A DNA stretch of 64,000 nucleotides from Microbacterium sp. AG238 (GTDB taxonomy: Bacteria; Actinomycetota; Actinomycetes; Actinomycetales; Microbacteriaceae). This document shows, in pieces, positions 1 to 10,764 of the stretch (positions are counted from its first letter, which is position 1; every line of letters starts with the position of its first letter). The position numbers and the translations under genes were made by a program. The DNA is taken from the NCBI RefSeq assembly GCF_003610405.1, contig NZ_RAQC01000001.1, positions 124,001 through 188,000 of the forward strand, given 5' to 3'. The notes under the pieces were generated by a model that was given only the letters and a program-made list of their open reading frames with translations, did no database searches and was not told the origin of the DNA.

Positions 1-620
1 AGCGCCGCGATCGTCTCGGGCACGCATCGATCGCCCTGCACGGCCGCGTGCACCGTGCGGAAGGCGACGTGGGGCCACCGCAACTCGGCGTTGCGGTGCA
101 CGTCGCGCTCGGCGTCGCTGCGCTCGCCCGTGATCAGACCGATGGTGTGGGGGAGGAAGGGCAGAGCCTTCTTGCGGGACGGATCGAAGAGCCCCTCCGC
201 TCGCAGCTGGGAGCGGAGCCGCTCGAGCTGGACGAGCTGGTCGCCGAGCCCCGTCGGGCGCATGGCCGAGACCGTGAAGGAGAAGTCGCCCGACTTCACG
301 AAGTAGTCGCTCTTCACACAGGCGACGACGCGGTCACCGACCTGCGGGTTCGAGCCGAGGCGCTGCAGGGTGCTCGACCAGAGGCGGAACGACAGCGCGG
401 CATCCGCTTCGGCATCCTTCAGACGGCCGAACACATGCCCGCCTCGCAGGTTCCACGAGGTGATCTCGCCCTCGACCCACACCGCGTTCCACCGCTGCAC
501 GAAGTCGCGGATGGTCTCGTTGAGTCGCGAGATCGACGTCGGCGTCTGCGGCGAGGAGTCGCGGGGGTGGACGGCATCCGGCGGCGGCGCCTGATCGGAC
601 GCGGTCTCGAACGACGGCAT
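1..620 (-). CDS. xseA: Exodeoxyribonuclease VII large subunit (partial, 3' end outside window)
   Basis: Catalytic subunit of exonuclease VII, which degrades single-stranded DNA in the cytoplasm. About 206 N-terminal codons are present, starting at ATG 620. The first ~100 residues form the OB-fold nucleic-acid-binding domain (a stretch reading GEITSWNLRGGHVFGRLKD is typical). The catalytic domain begins with LPFLPHTIGLITGERSDAERD-type sequence just before the left edge. The gene is divergent from ispH, with under 60 bases between them. The small subunit gene xseB would be expected just left of the window; this is inferred from the usual order in actinobacteria and not seen. Confidence 0.93.
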   Translation of the reverse strand, partial: MPSFETASDQAPPPDAVHPRDSSPQTPTSISRLNETIRDFVQRWNAVWVEGEITSWNLRGGHVFGRLKDAEADAALSFRLWSSTLQRLGSNPQVGDRVVACVKSDYFVKSGDFSFTVSAMRPTGLGDQLVQLERLRSQLRAEGLFDPSRKKALPFLPHTIGLITGERSDAERDVHRNAELRWPHVAFRTVHAAVQGDRCVPETIAA

Positions 621-666
621 AGGGCTCCTCACGGCCGGTTCCGAGCGGCCGGCAGGATGCGCCTCG

Positions 667-672
667 TAGAAT
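667..672 (+). promoter_or_regulatory. -10 box for leaderless ispH
   Basis: TAGAAT followed by six bases and then the GTG start. A transcript starting about seven bases after the -10 box would begin at the start codon, so ispH is probably leaderless. The -35 region is not obvious. Confidence 0.55.
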
Positions 673-678
673 CGAGGA

Positions 679-1737
679 GTGAGCACTCCCGCCGTCCGGC
701 TGCCCGTTCCCCGCGTGCCGGGGCGTCACGGCCGTCTCCAGGATATCCCTGTGGGCGCCGCCAAGCGGGTGCTGCTGGCAGCGCCGCGCGGATACTGCGC
801 CGGGGTCGACCGTGCCGTCGTCGCCGTCGAGAAGGCGCTCGAGCGTTTCGGCGCTCCCGTCTACGTGCGCAAGCAGATCGTGCACAACATCCACGTCGTT
901 CGTGAGCTGGAGGAACGGGGCGCCGTGTTCGTCGACGAGGTCGACGTCGTTCCCGAGGGCGCGCACGTCGTCTTCAGCGCGCACGGCGTGTCGCCCGCGG
1001 TCGTGTCCGCAGCGTCGGACCGGGGCCTGCAGGCGATCGACGCGACGTGCCCGCTCGTGACGAAGGTCCACCGCGAGGCCGTGCGGTTCGCGCGCGATGA
1101 TCGCGAGATCCTGCTCATCGGACACGAAGGACACGAAGAGGTCGAGGGCACCGCAGGCGAGGCGCCCGAGCACATCACGGTCGTCACGTCTCCCGAGCAC
1201 GCCGACACCGTCGAGGTCCGCGATCCTTCGCGGGTGGTGTGGCTGTCGCAGACGACGCTCTCGGTCGACGAGACGATGGAGACCGTGCGTCGCCTGCGCG
1301 CCCGGTTCCCGGAGCTCCAGGATCCGCCGTCGGACGACATCTGCTACGCGACCCAGAACCGTCAGGTCGCGATCAAGAAGATCGCCGCCGAGACCGACCT
1401 CGTCATCGTCGTGGGGTCGGCGAACTCGTCCAACAGCGTGCGGCTCGTCGAGGTCGCGCTCGAGTATGGCGCGCGCGCTGCTCACCGCATCGACTACGCC
1501 GACGAGATCCGCCAGGAGTGGCTCGAGGGCGTACGCACCGTCGGGGTCACGAGCGGCGCGTCGGTGCCCGAGGTGCTCGTGCAGCAGGTGCTCGCGAGCC
1601 TGGCAGACGCGGGCTATGCCGACGTCGACGAGATCCGCACGGCGGAGGAGGACCTCATGTTCTCGCTGCCGAAGGAACTGCGCACCGACGCCGCGGGCAA
1701 ACAAGATGCCCGCGCGCGCGGCGGACGGGGTCGATGA
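679..1737 (+). CDS. ispH: 4-hydroxy-3-methylbut-2-enyl diphosphate reductase
   Basis: Last step of the MEP isoprenoid pathway: reduces HMBPP to IPP and DMAPP using a [4Fe-4S] cluster. The three cluster cysteines are visible: [12 protein letters not shown] (Cys about 40), [10 protein letters not shown] (about 124) and [11 protein letters not shown] (about 220). The conserved [13 protein letters not shown] segment is also present. The 352-residue length is normal for actinobacteria, with a ~28-residue N-terminal lead before the family core. GTG at 679 is chosen because it lies six bases after a TAGAAT -10 box. The stop overlaps the ATG of the next membrane-protein gene (ATGA), suggesting co-translation. 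Electrons could come from a ferredoxin such as the one at 59739; that link is inference. Confidence 0.97.
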   Translation: MSTPAVRLPVPRVPGRHGRLQDIPVGAAKRVLLAAPRGYCAGVDRAVVAVEKALERFGAPVYVRKQIVHNIHVVRELEERGAVFVDEVDVVPEGAHVVFSAHGVSPAVVSAASDRGLQAIDATCPLVTKVHREAVRFARDDREILLIGHEGHEEVEGTAGEAPEHITVVTSPEHADTVEVRDPSRVVWLSQTTLSVDETMETVRRLRARFPELQDPPSDDICYATQNRQVAIKKIAAETDLVIVVGSANSSNSVRLVEVALEYGARAAHRIDYADEIRQEWLEGVRTVGVTSGASVPEVLVQQVLASLADAGYADVDEIRTAEEDLMFSLPKELRTDAAGKQDARARGGRGR

Positions 1738-2318
1738 TGGACGACCAGGAACGCCCTCGCCCGCAGTACGGCGAATACGCCACCCCCGAGGAGCAGCGCG
1801 CCCGGATCGCGGCACTCGGCGGAGAGGCGCCGCACCCCGATGTCGTCGAGACGGCGCAGGTGCCGGCGGGCTCAGCGGCATCCCATCACCACGACTCCGC
1901 GCCACAGCGGCTCGCGTCCCCGCGCCCGACCACGTCGGCTGCGCGTCCGTCGCGACTCGCCGACCGCGTCATCACGGTCGCTCTCCTCGCCTACGGGCTG
2001 GTCACGGTGCTGGGCGCGATCCCGCAGCTCGTCGACTTCGCCGGATTCGCGCAGACGTGGATGGATATGGCGGGTATCGACGCGACGCTCGCCGACCCCG
2101 CCGGTGGACGCGCCTGGGGCGTCACCGCCGCCGTGGTCTACGGCGCCGGATGGCTGCTGACCGCGGTGCTGTCGTGGTGGTCGTTGTCGCTGCGCCGTCT
2201 GTCGTGGTGGATCCCGCTGGTCGGCGCCATCGTCACCTTCGTGATCGTGAGCCTGCTGCTGGCGGCGCCGCTGCTGTCGGACCCCGGTGTTCTCGACGGG
2301 CTGACCACGATCCGCTGA
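1734..2318 (+). CDS. Three-helix membrane protein (DUF6264-like)
   Basis: 194-residue protein with a soluble, low-complexity N-terminal ~80 residues ([19 protein letters not shown], then His/Ser/Pro-rich) and about three transmembrane helices. The helices start near [35 protein letters not shown] and [19 protein letters not shown]. The arrangement matches the actinobacterial family I know as DUF6264; the name is from memory and the function unknown. ATG 1734 overlaps the ispH stop by four bases (1737 is an alternative start), so it is probably expressed with ispH. A strong hairpin follows the stop. Confidence 0.8.
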   Translation: MMDDQERPRPQYGEYATPEEQRARIAALGGEAPHPDVVETAQVPAGSAASHHHDSAPQRLASPRPTTSAARPSRLADRVITVALLAYGLVTVLGAIPQLVDFAGFAQTWMDMAGIDATLADPAGGRAWGVTAAVVYGAGWLLTAVLSWWSLSLRRLSWWIPLVGAIVTFVIVSLLLAAPLLSDPGVLDGLTTIR

Positions 2319-2330
2319 TCCGGGCCAGGA

Positions 2331-2376
2331 CGAACGACGACGCCCCGCGGACTGATCCGCGGGGCGTCGTCGTTCG
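2331..2376. terminator. Bidirectional hairpin terminator
   Basis: Perfect 21-base-pair inverted repeat (left arm 2331-2351, loop CTGA, right arm 2356-2376) between the convergent DUF6264-like gene and fba. There is no clear T tract, as is common in high-GC actinobacteria. Confidence 0.85.
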
Positions 2377-2387
2377 CGTGCTGGTGG

Positions 2388-3416
<1,029 letters not shown>

Positions 3417-3613
3417 GAGAGCTCCTCAAATCGGCGGTGTTACCGAGCCCACTTTATCGAAGGCCGCTGCCGCCGTCCGCGGGGCGGCCGGAGAAACGAC
3501 GCCGCTTGTTGCCAAGGGTTCGCGGCGCGGCCGGATGTACGGAATCGTTAAGAATCCCTATTCCTTCGTGGGCGCGCGGCCGAAAGCGGCGGATCCTCAC
3601 GCCTGCCCGCACC

Positions 3614-3619
3614 TATGCT
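3614..3619 (+). promoter_or_regulatory. -10 box for leaderless glpX
   Basis: TATGCT ends seven bases before ATG 3627. An in-frame ATG at 3615 lies inside this box and is therefore unlikely to be the true start. Confidence 0.55.
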
Positions 3620-3626
3620 GTGGCCC

Positions 3627-4616
3627 ATGGTGAGTTTGACCGCCGACATGAGTCCGCTGCATCCCGACCGAAACCTCGCGCTCGAACTCGTGCGCGCGAC
3701 CGAGGCGGCGGCGATCCGTTCGGTGCCGTTCATCGGTCGCGGGCAGAAGGAACTCGCCGACGGGGCGGCGGTCGACGCGATGCGGGCGTTCCTCACGACG
3801 GTGAACTTCGACGGGGTGATCGTCATCGGCGAGGGCGAGAAGGATGCCGCTCCGATGCTGTTCAACGGCGAGAAGGTCGGCACCGGTCGCGGCCCGCAGG
3901 CCGATATCGCCGTCGACCCGATCGACGGCACCACATTGACTGCCGAGGGGCGTAACAACGCCCTCTCCGTCATCGCGGTGGCGGACCGGGGGGCGATGCT
4001 CGATGCTTCGTCGGTGTTCTACATGGACAAGCTCGTCACGGGGCCGGCGGGCGTCGGTGTCGTCGACATCCGGCTGCCGATCGCCGAGAACATCCGACGG
4101 CTCGCGAAGGCGCTCGGCAAGCCGGTCGACGAACTAGTGGTGTCGGTCCTGAACCGGCCTCGCCACGCGCAGCTGATCCAGGAGATCCGGGATGCCGGCG
4201 CGGGGACGCGACTGATGAGCGACGGCGACGTCGCCGGCGGGATCAACGCCGCACGGCATAACGCCCGAACGGACATGTGCGTGGGCATCGGCGGCAGCCC
4301 GGAGGGCATCGTCACGGCGTGCGCCATCAAGGCTCTCGGCGGCCACATCCAGGGCCGGCTGTGGGCGCGCGACGACGATGAGAAGCAGCGCGGCATCGAC
4401 GCGGGCCTCAGCCTCGACGGTCACGTGTACGAGGCGGATGATCTCGTGCGCGGTAAGAACACGATCTTCGTCGCGACCGGCGTGACCAACGGCGAGCTCG
4501 TCGGGGGTGTTCGACGGGAAGGCGACTACGTCTACACCGAGAGCGTCGTGCTGCGTGGCGCCTCGGGAACGTTGCGCCGAATCACCTCGGAGCACCTCAC
4601 GTCGAAGTGGCTCTGA
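3627..4616 (+). CDS. glpX: Fructose-1,6-bisphosphatase, class II
   Basis: Gluconeogenic phosphatase hydrolysing fructose 1,6-bisphosphate to fructose 6-phosphate, the main FBPase type in actinobacteria. Metal and phosphate motifs of the inositol-monophosphatase fold are visible: VIGEGEKD (about 66-73) and DPIDGTT (about 97-103), followed by the conserved DGDVAGG and GIGGSPEG segments. It is 329 residues from ATG 3627, chosen because a -10 box lies seven bases upstream; GTG 3630 would also fit. It is divergent from fba. No strong terminator follows; a 6-base-pair hairpin lies at 4638-4653. Confidence 0.97.
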   Translation: MVSLTADMSPLHPDRNLALELVRATEAAAIRSVPFIGRGQKELADGAAVDAMRAFLTTVNFDGVIVIGEGEKDAAPMLFNGEKVGTGRGPQADIAVDPIDGTTLTAEGRNNALSVIAVADRGAMLDASSVFYMDKLVTGPAGVGVVDIRLPIAENIRRLAKALGKPVDELVVSVLNRPRHAQLIQEIRDAGAGTRLMSDGDVAGGINAARHNARTDMCVGIGGSPEGIVTACAIKALGGHIQGRLWARDDDEKQRGIDAGLSLDGHVYEADDLVRGKNTIFVATGVTNGELVGGVRREGDYVYTESVVLRGASGTLRRITSEHLTSKWL

Positions 4617-4741
4617 GTTCGGCCGGGTAACTATCGCGACACGACTGCGTGTCAACCACTGATGCTCCCAGGAAGCCTCTGTCAGAATGGGCACCGGTAT
4701 CAACGGCGATGACCACCCTCACGTCAGCACCCCGGAGAACC

Positions 4742-4930
4742 ATGTCGATGACAGCAAACAACCCGCCGACCGGTCAGGTCGCGGTGACGATCGACCCCGC
4801 GCGACGTCCGGACGTGCTGCTGCGCCGGCGCCACCCCGAGGGACATCAGATGAGCGCGTGGTGGATGATCGGCGCTTTCGTCGCGGTGTCGGTCGCCGTC
4901 GTCGGCCTCGTCAACATGTTCCCCGCCTGA
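4742..4930 (+). CDS. Small single-pass membrane protein
   Basis: 62-residue protein with a charged N-terminal half (DPARRPDVLLRRRHPEG) and one C-terminal transmembrane helix (WWMIGAFVAVSVAVVGLVNM). ATG 4742 is chosen because GGAG sits five bases upstream; an in-frame ATG further upstream at 4649 lacks one. I do not recognise the family. The short tail after the helix and the positive N-terminal side predict an N-in topology. It is convergent with rmuC, with only 23 bases between the stops. Confidence 0.65.
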   Translation: MSMTANNPPTGQVAVTIDPARRPDVLLRRRHPEGHQMSAWWMIGAFVAVSVAVVGLVNMFPA

Positions 4931-4953
4931 CCGGGCGACTCTTCCGGTCGTCC

Positions 4954-6201
4954 TCACAGCCGCTCACGCAGTTCACCGACGTCTGCGCTGAGCAGCTCGG
5001 GAGCCGTCGTCATCCGCGTCGATGTCTCGATCGGCGCGGGCGGGTTCGCCGCTTCGAGCCGCGTCTCGTCGATGCCCGGGAACTTCCGTGCCGTCACGAG
5101 CACCCGGCTCTCGAGCGTTCCCACGAACTTGTTGTAGGACTCGACCGTTCGCTCGATCGCGCGCCGCAGGTCGTTCGCGTGCGATGCGAGGCCGCCGAGC
5201 CGCTGATACAGCTCGTTGCCGAGGTCGAACAGGCGCCGGGCCTCGTCGGAGACGTCCTGCTGCGTCCAGGTGTAGGCCACGGTCTTCAGCACCGCCCACA
5301 GGTTGACCGGTGAGGCGAGCGCAACGCGACGGCTGAACGCGTAGTCGAGCAGCGCGGGATCTTCGTCGAGAGCCGCAGCGAGGAGTGACTCGCTCGGGAT
5401 GAAACACACCACGAACTCGGGACTCGAGCTGAGACCCTGCCAGTAGGCCTTCTTCGCCAGCGCATCGACGTGAGCGCGGACCGCTTTGACGTGCGCGGCC
5501 AGCAACGCCTTGCGGCGCCGGGCGTCGTCACCCTGCGCCGTGACGGGGATGGCGCTGGCTTCGAGATAGGAGTCGAGGGGCACCTTCGCGTCGACCGCGA
5601 GCGCCTTGTCGCCCGGGAGACGCACGATCAGATCGGGCCGACCCGCCCCGCTGTCGGACGAGATGCTGGACTGCAGCTCGAAGTCGACGTAGCGCGTGAG
5701 CCCCGCCGACTCGACGATGCGTCGGAGCTGCGTTTCGCCCCAAACACCGCGGGCGGCGCTCGAGCGGAGGGCGCCGGCGAGCGACTCGGTCGTGGATCGC
5801 AGAGCCTCGTCGGTCTCGCGCCCGAGTCGCAGCTGCTCGGCGACGGATCCGAACTGCTCGCTGCGTTCGCGCTCGAGGAGTTCGACCTTGGCCTGCATCG
5901 CCTGCAGCGACTCCTGTACGGGGGCGAGTGCGCGCAGCACCGCTTGCTCTCGGCGTTCGCGTTCGTCGCGTGCTGCCTGGTCGAGTCGCGCTTGGGTTCC
6001 CATCTCGCGCTGCAGTTCGCGTTGGCGCTCGAGCTGATCGGCGTGCGCGTCGCGTTCGGCCTCCGCTACCGCGGCACGCGCTTCGAGACGGGCGCGGTCG
6101 GCTGCCCCGTCACGCGAGGCGCGCGCGGAGCCCGCGAACCATCCGCCCGCGGCGGCGATGACAGCGACGACGATGAGGAGGAAGACGAGAGGGGCGTCCA
6201 T
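4954..6201 (-). CDS. rmuC: DNA recombination protein RmuC
   Basis: Membrane-tethered protein with a PD-(D/E)XK nuclease-like fold, linked in E. coli to limiting inversion at short repeats. It is 415 residues from ATG 6201. An N-terminal transmembrane helix (VFLLIVVAVIAAAGGWFAG) is followed by a ~110-residue coiled coil rich in Glu, Arg and Gln. The RmuC domain (GVWGETQLRRIVESAGL, AVDAKVPLDSYLEA, then NLWAVLKTVAYTW) fills the rest. The reading frame is open further upstream, but the sequence before Met 1 does not match the family. It is divergent from the gene at 6298. Confidence 0.95.
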   Translation of the reverse strand: MDAPLVFLLIVVAVIAAAGGWFAGSARASRDGAADRARLEARAAVAEAERDAHADQLERQRELQREMGTQARLDQAARDERERREQAVLRALAPVQESLQAMQAKVELLERERSEQFGSVAEQLRLGRETDEALRSTTESLAGALRSSAARGVWGETQLRRIVESAGLTRYVDFELQSSISSDSGAGRPDLIVRLPGDKALAVDAKVPLDSYLEASAIPVTAQGDDARRRKALLAAHVKAVRAHVDALAKKAYWQGLSSSPEFVVCFIPSESLLAAALDEDPALLDYAFSRRVALASPVNLWAVLKTVAYTWTQQDVSDEARRLFDLGNELYQRLGGLASHANDLRRAIERTVESYNKFVGTLESRVLVTARKFPGIDETRLEAANPPAPIETSTRMTTAPELLSADVGELRERL

Positions 6202-6297
6202 GTGTCCAGGATGCCGGGTGGTTCCGACATCGCCCGGAGGCGGCGCGCGGCGCGGCGCTCTCGGGTCTCGTGGGGGCGGGTGCGGGAGGATGCGGGA

Positions 6298-6960
6298 ATG
6301 AGCGATTACGTACGGCCCGAGATCGATGCGCCGGTCTTCCACGACGCGGAGGGAAGAATCATCGAGTACGGCAACCACTGGCCGGGATCGCCGCCCGAAG
6401 ACACGTACTCGGTCGATACGCATCCGGAGCGCTTCGCGCCCTTGCATTCTGTCGCCGACGCACTCATCACGCACCTGCGCGACGAGTACGACGTCGTGGT
6501 GGATGAGGGTGTCGCAGTCGCCGGAGACCTGAACAGGCCGAGCTTCTCGGACGTCGTACGAGCAGTGCGCCTCCGCCCGTCCGATCCGCGGTGTGCGACC
6601 CTGACCGTCGTCTTCGACGTGTACCCGGGCATCTCGGTGCACTCGGGGCTGCTGCACGACGCGCGTTACCCGCACTGCGGCTGCGATGCGTGCGACGAGG
6701 AGTGGCGGTCTGTCGCGACGGATCTCGAGCAGCACATGTTCGCCGTGGCGAGCGGGAACTTCCGCGAGGCCATCGTGCCCGGTGCCGAGCTTCCGGTGCG
6801 GCACGCCTTCACATACCCCGAGGGCGGCCGGTCCAGCCAATCGCGCGTAGACGAATTCCCGGCGGATCGGCTGTCGAGGGCCAGCGCGGTGCTCGGCGAC
6901 CTACCGGACGGGTGGGCCCCGTGGCCGCGCGCGCAGGGGGCGTCGGTCGGTGGTGCGTAG
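6298..6960 (+). CDS. Conserved actinobacterial protein (DUF6226-like)
   Basis: 220-residue soluble protein beginning MSDYVRPEIDAPVF. It has a strongly conserved-looking N-terminal block (RIIEYGNHWPGSPPEDTYSV) and a central cluster HCGCDACDEEW, with three Cys in six residues, that could bind a metal. From memory it matches the family called DUF6226; no function is known. The start is the first ATG after a purine-rich GGGAGG-like site. The open frame extends upstream, antisense to rmuC, but that part is a shadow. No signal peptide or membrane helix is seen. Confidence 0.75.
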   Translation: MSDYVRPEIDAPVFHDAEGRIIEYGNHWPGSPPEDTYSVDTHPERFAPLHSVADALITHLRDEYDVVVDEGVAVAGDLNRPSFSDVVRAVRLRPSDPRCATLTVVFDVYPGISVHSGLLHDARYPHCGCDACDEEWRSVATDLEQHMFAVASGNFREAIVPGAELPVRHAFTYPEGGRSSQSRVDEFPADRLSRASAVLGDLPDGWAPWPRAQGASVGGA

Positions 6961-7171
6961 TTCCTCCCCAGAGGAGCACTGTGATCACGGGAGCCATGAC
7001 GTGAGTTCACCTTCGTGCTGTCGCATTCCTCGACGCCGGTGCGCGTTGCGCGCAGCTCACGAGTGTCGCGCTGAGATCGCAGGGGTCGCGTAGCTCATAG
7101 GGGGAAGCCCATCGGAATGCGCGTCATCGGGAGGCGGGGGAATCACCCGCAGAGCCCGCGGTCGTGCGTAC
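6961..7171. other. Intergenic DNA, no gene seen
   Basis: Between the DUF6226-like gene and the repeat block ahead of the HNH gene stop. Short open frames exist on both strands but none has a ribosome site or convincing composition. Confidence 0.5.
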
Positions 7172-7256
7172 GCCGAATCGGCGGCCCGCGCCAGCGAACC
7201 GGCGGCGACTCGCGCACGGCGAACCGGTGGCGACTCGCGCACGCCGAACCGGCGGA
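7172..7256. repeat. Short ~25-base tandem repeat
   Basis: Three to four imperfect units built on GCGAACCGGCGGCGACTCGC, the clearest pair starting near 7194 and 7219. The outer units are degraded. It lies just downstream of the HNH gene stop on its coding strand. There is no CRISPR-like spacer pattern. Confidence 0.6.
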
Positions 7257-7260
7257 CTCG

Positions 7261-8688
7261 TCAGAACGGTGGAGTCTCGGGGCCGGGTGGGTCTGTCGCG
7301 GTGAAGGTGACGAGTGGTGGGGGTGCGTCTTCGCGGTAGACCCGTCCGGTGGGTGAGGTCCAGACGAGTCTCCCGCCGGTGAGTTGTCGTACGTGCCATC
7401 GGGTGTGGTGTTTGACGTCGTGGTGTCGTTTGCAGAGATGAGCGAGGTTGCGCACGCGCGTCGCCCCACCGTCGGAGGCGGCGATGGTGTGGTCGATCTC
7501 GGAGCGGATGGCGGGTTGTCGGCATCCGGGGAACCGGCAGTGCCGGTCACGTGCCCGCAGGAGCCGGATCATCGCGTTCGTGGGCCGGTAGGTGTCGCAT
7601 TCGAGCACGGTCCCGGTGACGGGGTGGGTGAGTAGTCGGGCCCAGGAGGTGGTGTTGCCGGCGAGTTCGCGTGCGGTGGCCGCGTCGATGGGGGAGCGTC
7701 CCGCGAGATCGGCCGGCCCCTCATCCTCACCTATCAAGGTGAGGGCCGATACGGCGACCTGCACGTGTGCGCGGATCGCCCCGAGGGTCCCGTCGCCGTC
7801 TCCTGCGTCGGTGGGGTCGAGGGAGGGTGTCCCGGCGAGGAGAAGGTCACTGAACACGTCCGCGCGGACCTGGTCGATGGTGCGGGCGTCGTCGACGAAC
7901 GACGACCCGACGCGGATGGCTGTGTCAGCATCGGTTTCGGTGCCGTTTGCGTCGGCTCGGGCGGCGGGGATGCCGGGAGCAGCGCCGTTTGCGTCGGCTC
8001 GCGCGGCGGGGGCGTCGGGCTGCGCGCGGGCGGTGATGATCTCTCGCGCCTGCCGGGTGAGGCGGTCGACGATCCCGTCGGCGATGACGGTCGGCAGGGT
8101 CGCGATCAGGTCCGACATCCCGTCTGGGCCGGGCTGGACTCGCACGCACCGCCCCGTGACGGCTTCCTGATGTCGTTCGGTGAAGCTCCGGGGGTGCAGG
8201 CGTTCGGCCAGCATCCGCAGTGCGTCGCGCACCCGGTTGGGGGTCTCGCCCTCGCACTTCTCGATCGCGACGCGTTCGAACTCCGCGCGATCTGCCGCCG
8301 GGACGATGCAACCCACCTCCTGGATCACCCGGACGTGAGCGCGGACGATGCGGCCTGCCTCCCACGCCGCCATCGTGAGCGGGTAGTTGTCCACCAAGTC
8401 GCGGGCCTCGTCGATCCGGCGTTGCAGGGTGCGGTCGGTCGCAACGAACACCCCGGCCAGCTCGGCGGCGATGCCTCGCAACGCCATCTCCCGCGCCTTC
8501 ACGCGCTCGGACGCGCCAGAAGCCTGCCGCTCGGCTAGCGCGCCGGCGGCAGCGAGCACCCGAACCTCACGGATCTGCGCCAGCCGCGCATCATCCGCCG
8601 CACCCTCGGCATCCGCGACGAGCTGCGCGAGAGCGTCGACGTCTGCGTCGCTGCCTATCCCGCTGCCGAGCCCGCCATTCGAATGCAT
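7261..8688 (-). CDS. DUF222 / HNH endonuclease-domain protein (13E12 family)
   Basis: 475 residues. An N-terminal DUF222 region (about 20-330, mostly helical) is followed by a C-terminal HNH domain with the zinc-type CRFPGC and the active-site stretch SEIDHTIAASDGG, then LCKRHHDVKH. The family is abundant and often multicopy in Microbacteriaceae and mycobacteria. Its role is unproven, though a DNA-nicking or mobile-element function is often suggested. Residues about 225-250 carry a duplicated PAARADANG unit, matching direct repeats around 7940-8010, which suggests slippage or recombination in the linker. The first ATG is used as start. It is downstream of, and on the same strand as, the exonuclease gene. 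Confidence 0.88.
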   Translation of the reverse strand: MHSNGGLGSGIGSDADVDALAQLVADAEGAADDARLAQIREVRVLAAAGALAERQASGASERVKAREMALRGIAAELAGVFVATDRTLQRRIDEARDLVDNYPLTMAAWEAGRIVRAHVRVIQEVGCIVPAADRAEFERVAIEKCEGETPNRVRDALRMLAERLHPRSFTERHQEAVTGRCVRVQPGPDGMSDLIATLPTVIADGIVDRLTRQAREIITARAQPDAPAARADANGAAPGIPAARADANGTETDADTAIRVGSSFVDDARTIDQVRADVFSDLLLAGTPSLDPTDAGDGDGTLGAIRAHVQVAVSALTLIGEDEGPADLAGRSPIDAATARELAGNTTSWARLLTHPVTGTVLECDTYRPTNAMIRLLRARDRHCRFPGCRQPAIRSEIDHTIAASDGGATRVRNLAHLCKRHHDVKHHTRWHVRQLTGGRLVWTSPTGRVYREDAPPPLVTFTATDPPGPETPPF

Positions 8689-8762
8689 GTTCGAATAGTG
8701 TCACGGACCTCCGACATCAGGAGGCCGCTGTCCACATCCCGGACGGGGCTCAACCGATCCCG

Positions 8763-9359
8763 TCAGGCCGGGCTCAGGAGCGAAGCGCCGATGGGCGCGT
8801 GCTCGGGCACGCGCACGCCCAGGAGCATCGCGAGCTCGACCAGGTCGTGCGCACCGGCCCGGCGAGCCGCGTCGATCGTGATGTGCGCGCAGGCGAGCGC
8901 ATCCGCCAAGGCGTCGTGGTGTGCGAAGTCGAGGAACCCGACCGCCGCGGCCACCAGGGGCAACCGATAGGAATCGAGCTGGTAGGTCTTGCGCGAGAGC
9001 TGCACGCTGCACACCGAGCGGAGCGCGGGCAGTGCGGCATCCGTGGCCTCGCAAGCGCGGCGCAAGACGGCCATGTCGAATCCGGCGTTGTGTGCCACGA
9101 GCACGTCGTCGCCGATGAAGTCGAGCAGGCGCGGAAGCTGCGCGACCCAGCCGGGGGCGCTCTCGACAGCGTCAGCGGTGATGCCGTGGATCGAGACGTT
9201 GATGTCGAAGAAGCGGTCGTGACCCGAGGGCGGGCGGATCAGCCAACCGTCGGACGCGACGACTTCGCCGTCGCGGACGCGGACGAGCCCGACCGAACAT
9301 GCCGACGCGCTGGAGGAGTTCGCCGTCTCGAAGTCGATCGCGGTGAAGTCCAGGGGCAC
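8763..9359 (-). CDS. DnaQ-like 3'-5' exonuclease (DEDDh family)
   Basis: 198 residues covering one RNase T/DnaQ exonuclease domain. Exo I is AIDFETANSS (Asp and Glu ligands), Exo II is LVAHNAGFDMAVLRR, and Exo III is HHDALADALACAH with the DEDDh His and Asp. Such stand-alone domains trim 3' ends of DNA or RNA in repair or RNA processing; the substrate here is unknown. GTG 9359 is chosen because family sequences begin just before this FTAIDFETA motif. No strong ribosome site is visible. It is divergent from ychF, about 110 bases apart. Confidence 0.87.
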   Translation of the reverse strand: MPLDFTAIDFETANSSSASACSVGLVRVRDGEVVASDGWLIRPPSGHDRFFDINVSIHGITADAVESAPGWVAQLPRLLDFIGDDVLVAHNAGFDMAVLRRACEATDAALPALRSVCSVQLSRKTYQLDSYRLPLVAAAVGFLDFAHHDALADALACAHITIDAARRAGAHDLVELAMLLGVRVPEHAPIGASLLSPA

Positions 9360-9454
9360 GTCACAAGCGTCACCCGCGACCCGAGAGCCGACGGTGAGGC
9401 GCGCCGCCGTCCCGGGCGATTCGGACCGGTCGGGGGTGATGTCGGCGGGCCACG

Positions 9455-9460
9455 TAGACT
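9455..9460 (+). promoter_or_regulatory. -10 box for leaderless ychF
   Basis: TAGACT lies eight bases before GTG 9469 and only two bases before ATG 9463. This favours the GTG as a leaderless start and gives the canonical MALTIGIVGLPNVG terminus. Confidence 0.6.
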
Positions 9461-9468
9461 GGATGCCC

Positions 9469-10562
<1,094 letters not shown>

Positions 10563-10566
<4 letters not shown>

Positions 10567-10682
10567 GCGCGAACCGTTGGTCGGACGTCCGTGTCAAGCG
10601 CGCAGCGGTTTTCGCTGTTGACCGTTCAGTGCTTGAGTACACGGACCTGATCAAGCTGTTCGAGGAGGTCCGAGCCCGATGA
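10563..10682 (+). CDS. Possible 39-residue ORF coupled to ychF
   Basis: The frame opens with GTG overlapping the ychF stop (GTGA) and ends in a TGA that overlaps the ATG of the next short ORF (ATGA). The peptide starts MSANRWSDVRVKRAAVF and ends LIKLFEEVRAR. I do not recognise it. The double four-base overlap is the main argument for translation, and chance is possible because the region is short. It belongs to the island's left end and not to the native ychF locus. Confidence 0.35.
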
Positions 10683-10747
10683 AGCCCCGAGACGACGGCG
10701 ACCTAATGGAGTTTCGTCGCAACGTAACCCCCGCAAGCATGAAGTAG
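10679..10747 (+). pseudogene. Diverged second copy of a ychF 3' end
   Basis: A 22-codon frame reading MKPRDDGDLMEFRRNVTPASMK and stop. DGDLMEFRRNV matches the canonical YchF terminus (DGDxxxFxFNV), and VTPASMK resembles the LTSAGKK tail that now ends ychF. At nucleotide level about three quarters of positions match the true end. The best reading is a leftover attachment site from a second, related element integrated in tandem. It is preceded by GAGGAGG, so it could be translated. Confidence 0.6.
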
Positions 10748-10764
10748 AGCCGGAGTCGATCTCG

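Noticed and set aside
334..1905. Minus-strand open frame of 523 codons
   Set aside because: Antisense to ispH and running into xseA in the wrong frame; no family resemblance.
3615..3626. Upstream ATG as the glpX start
   Set aside because: The codon lies within the TATGCT -10 box and adds MLWP, which is not found in the family.
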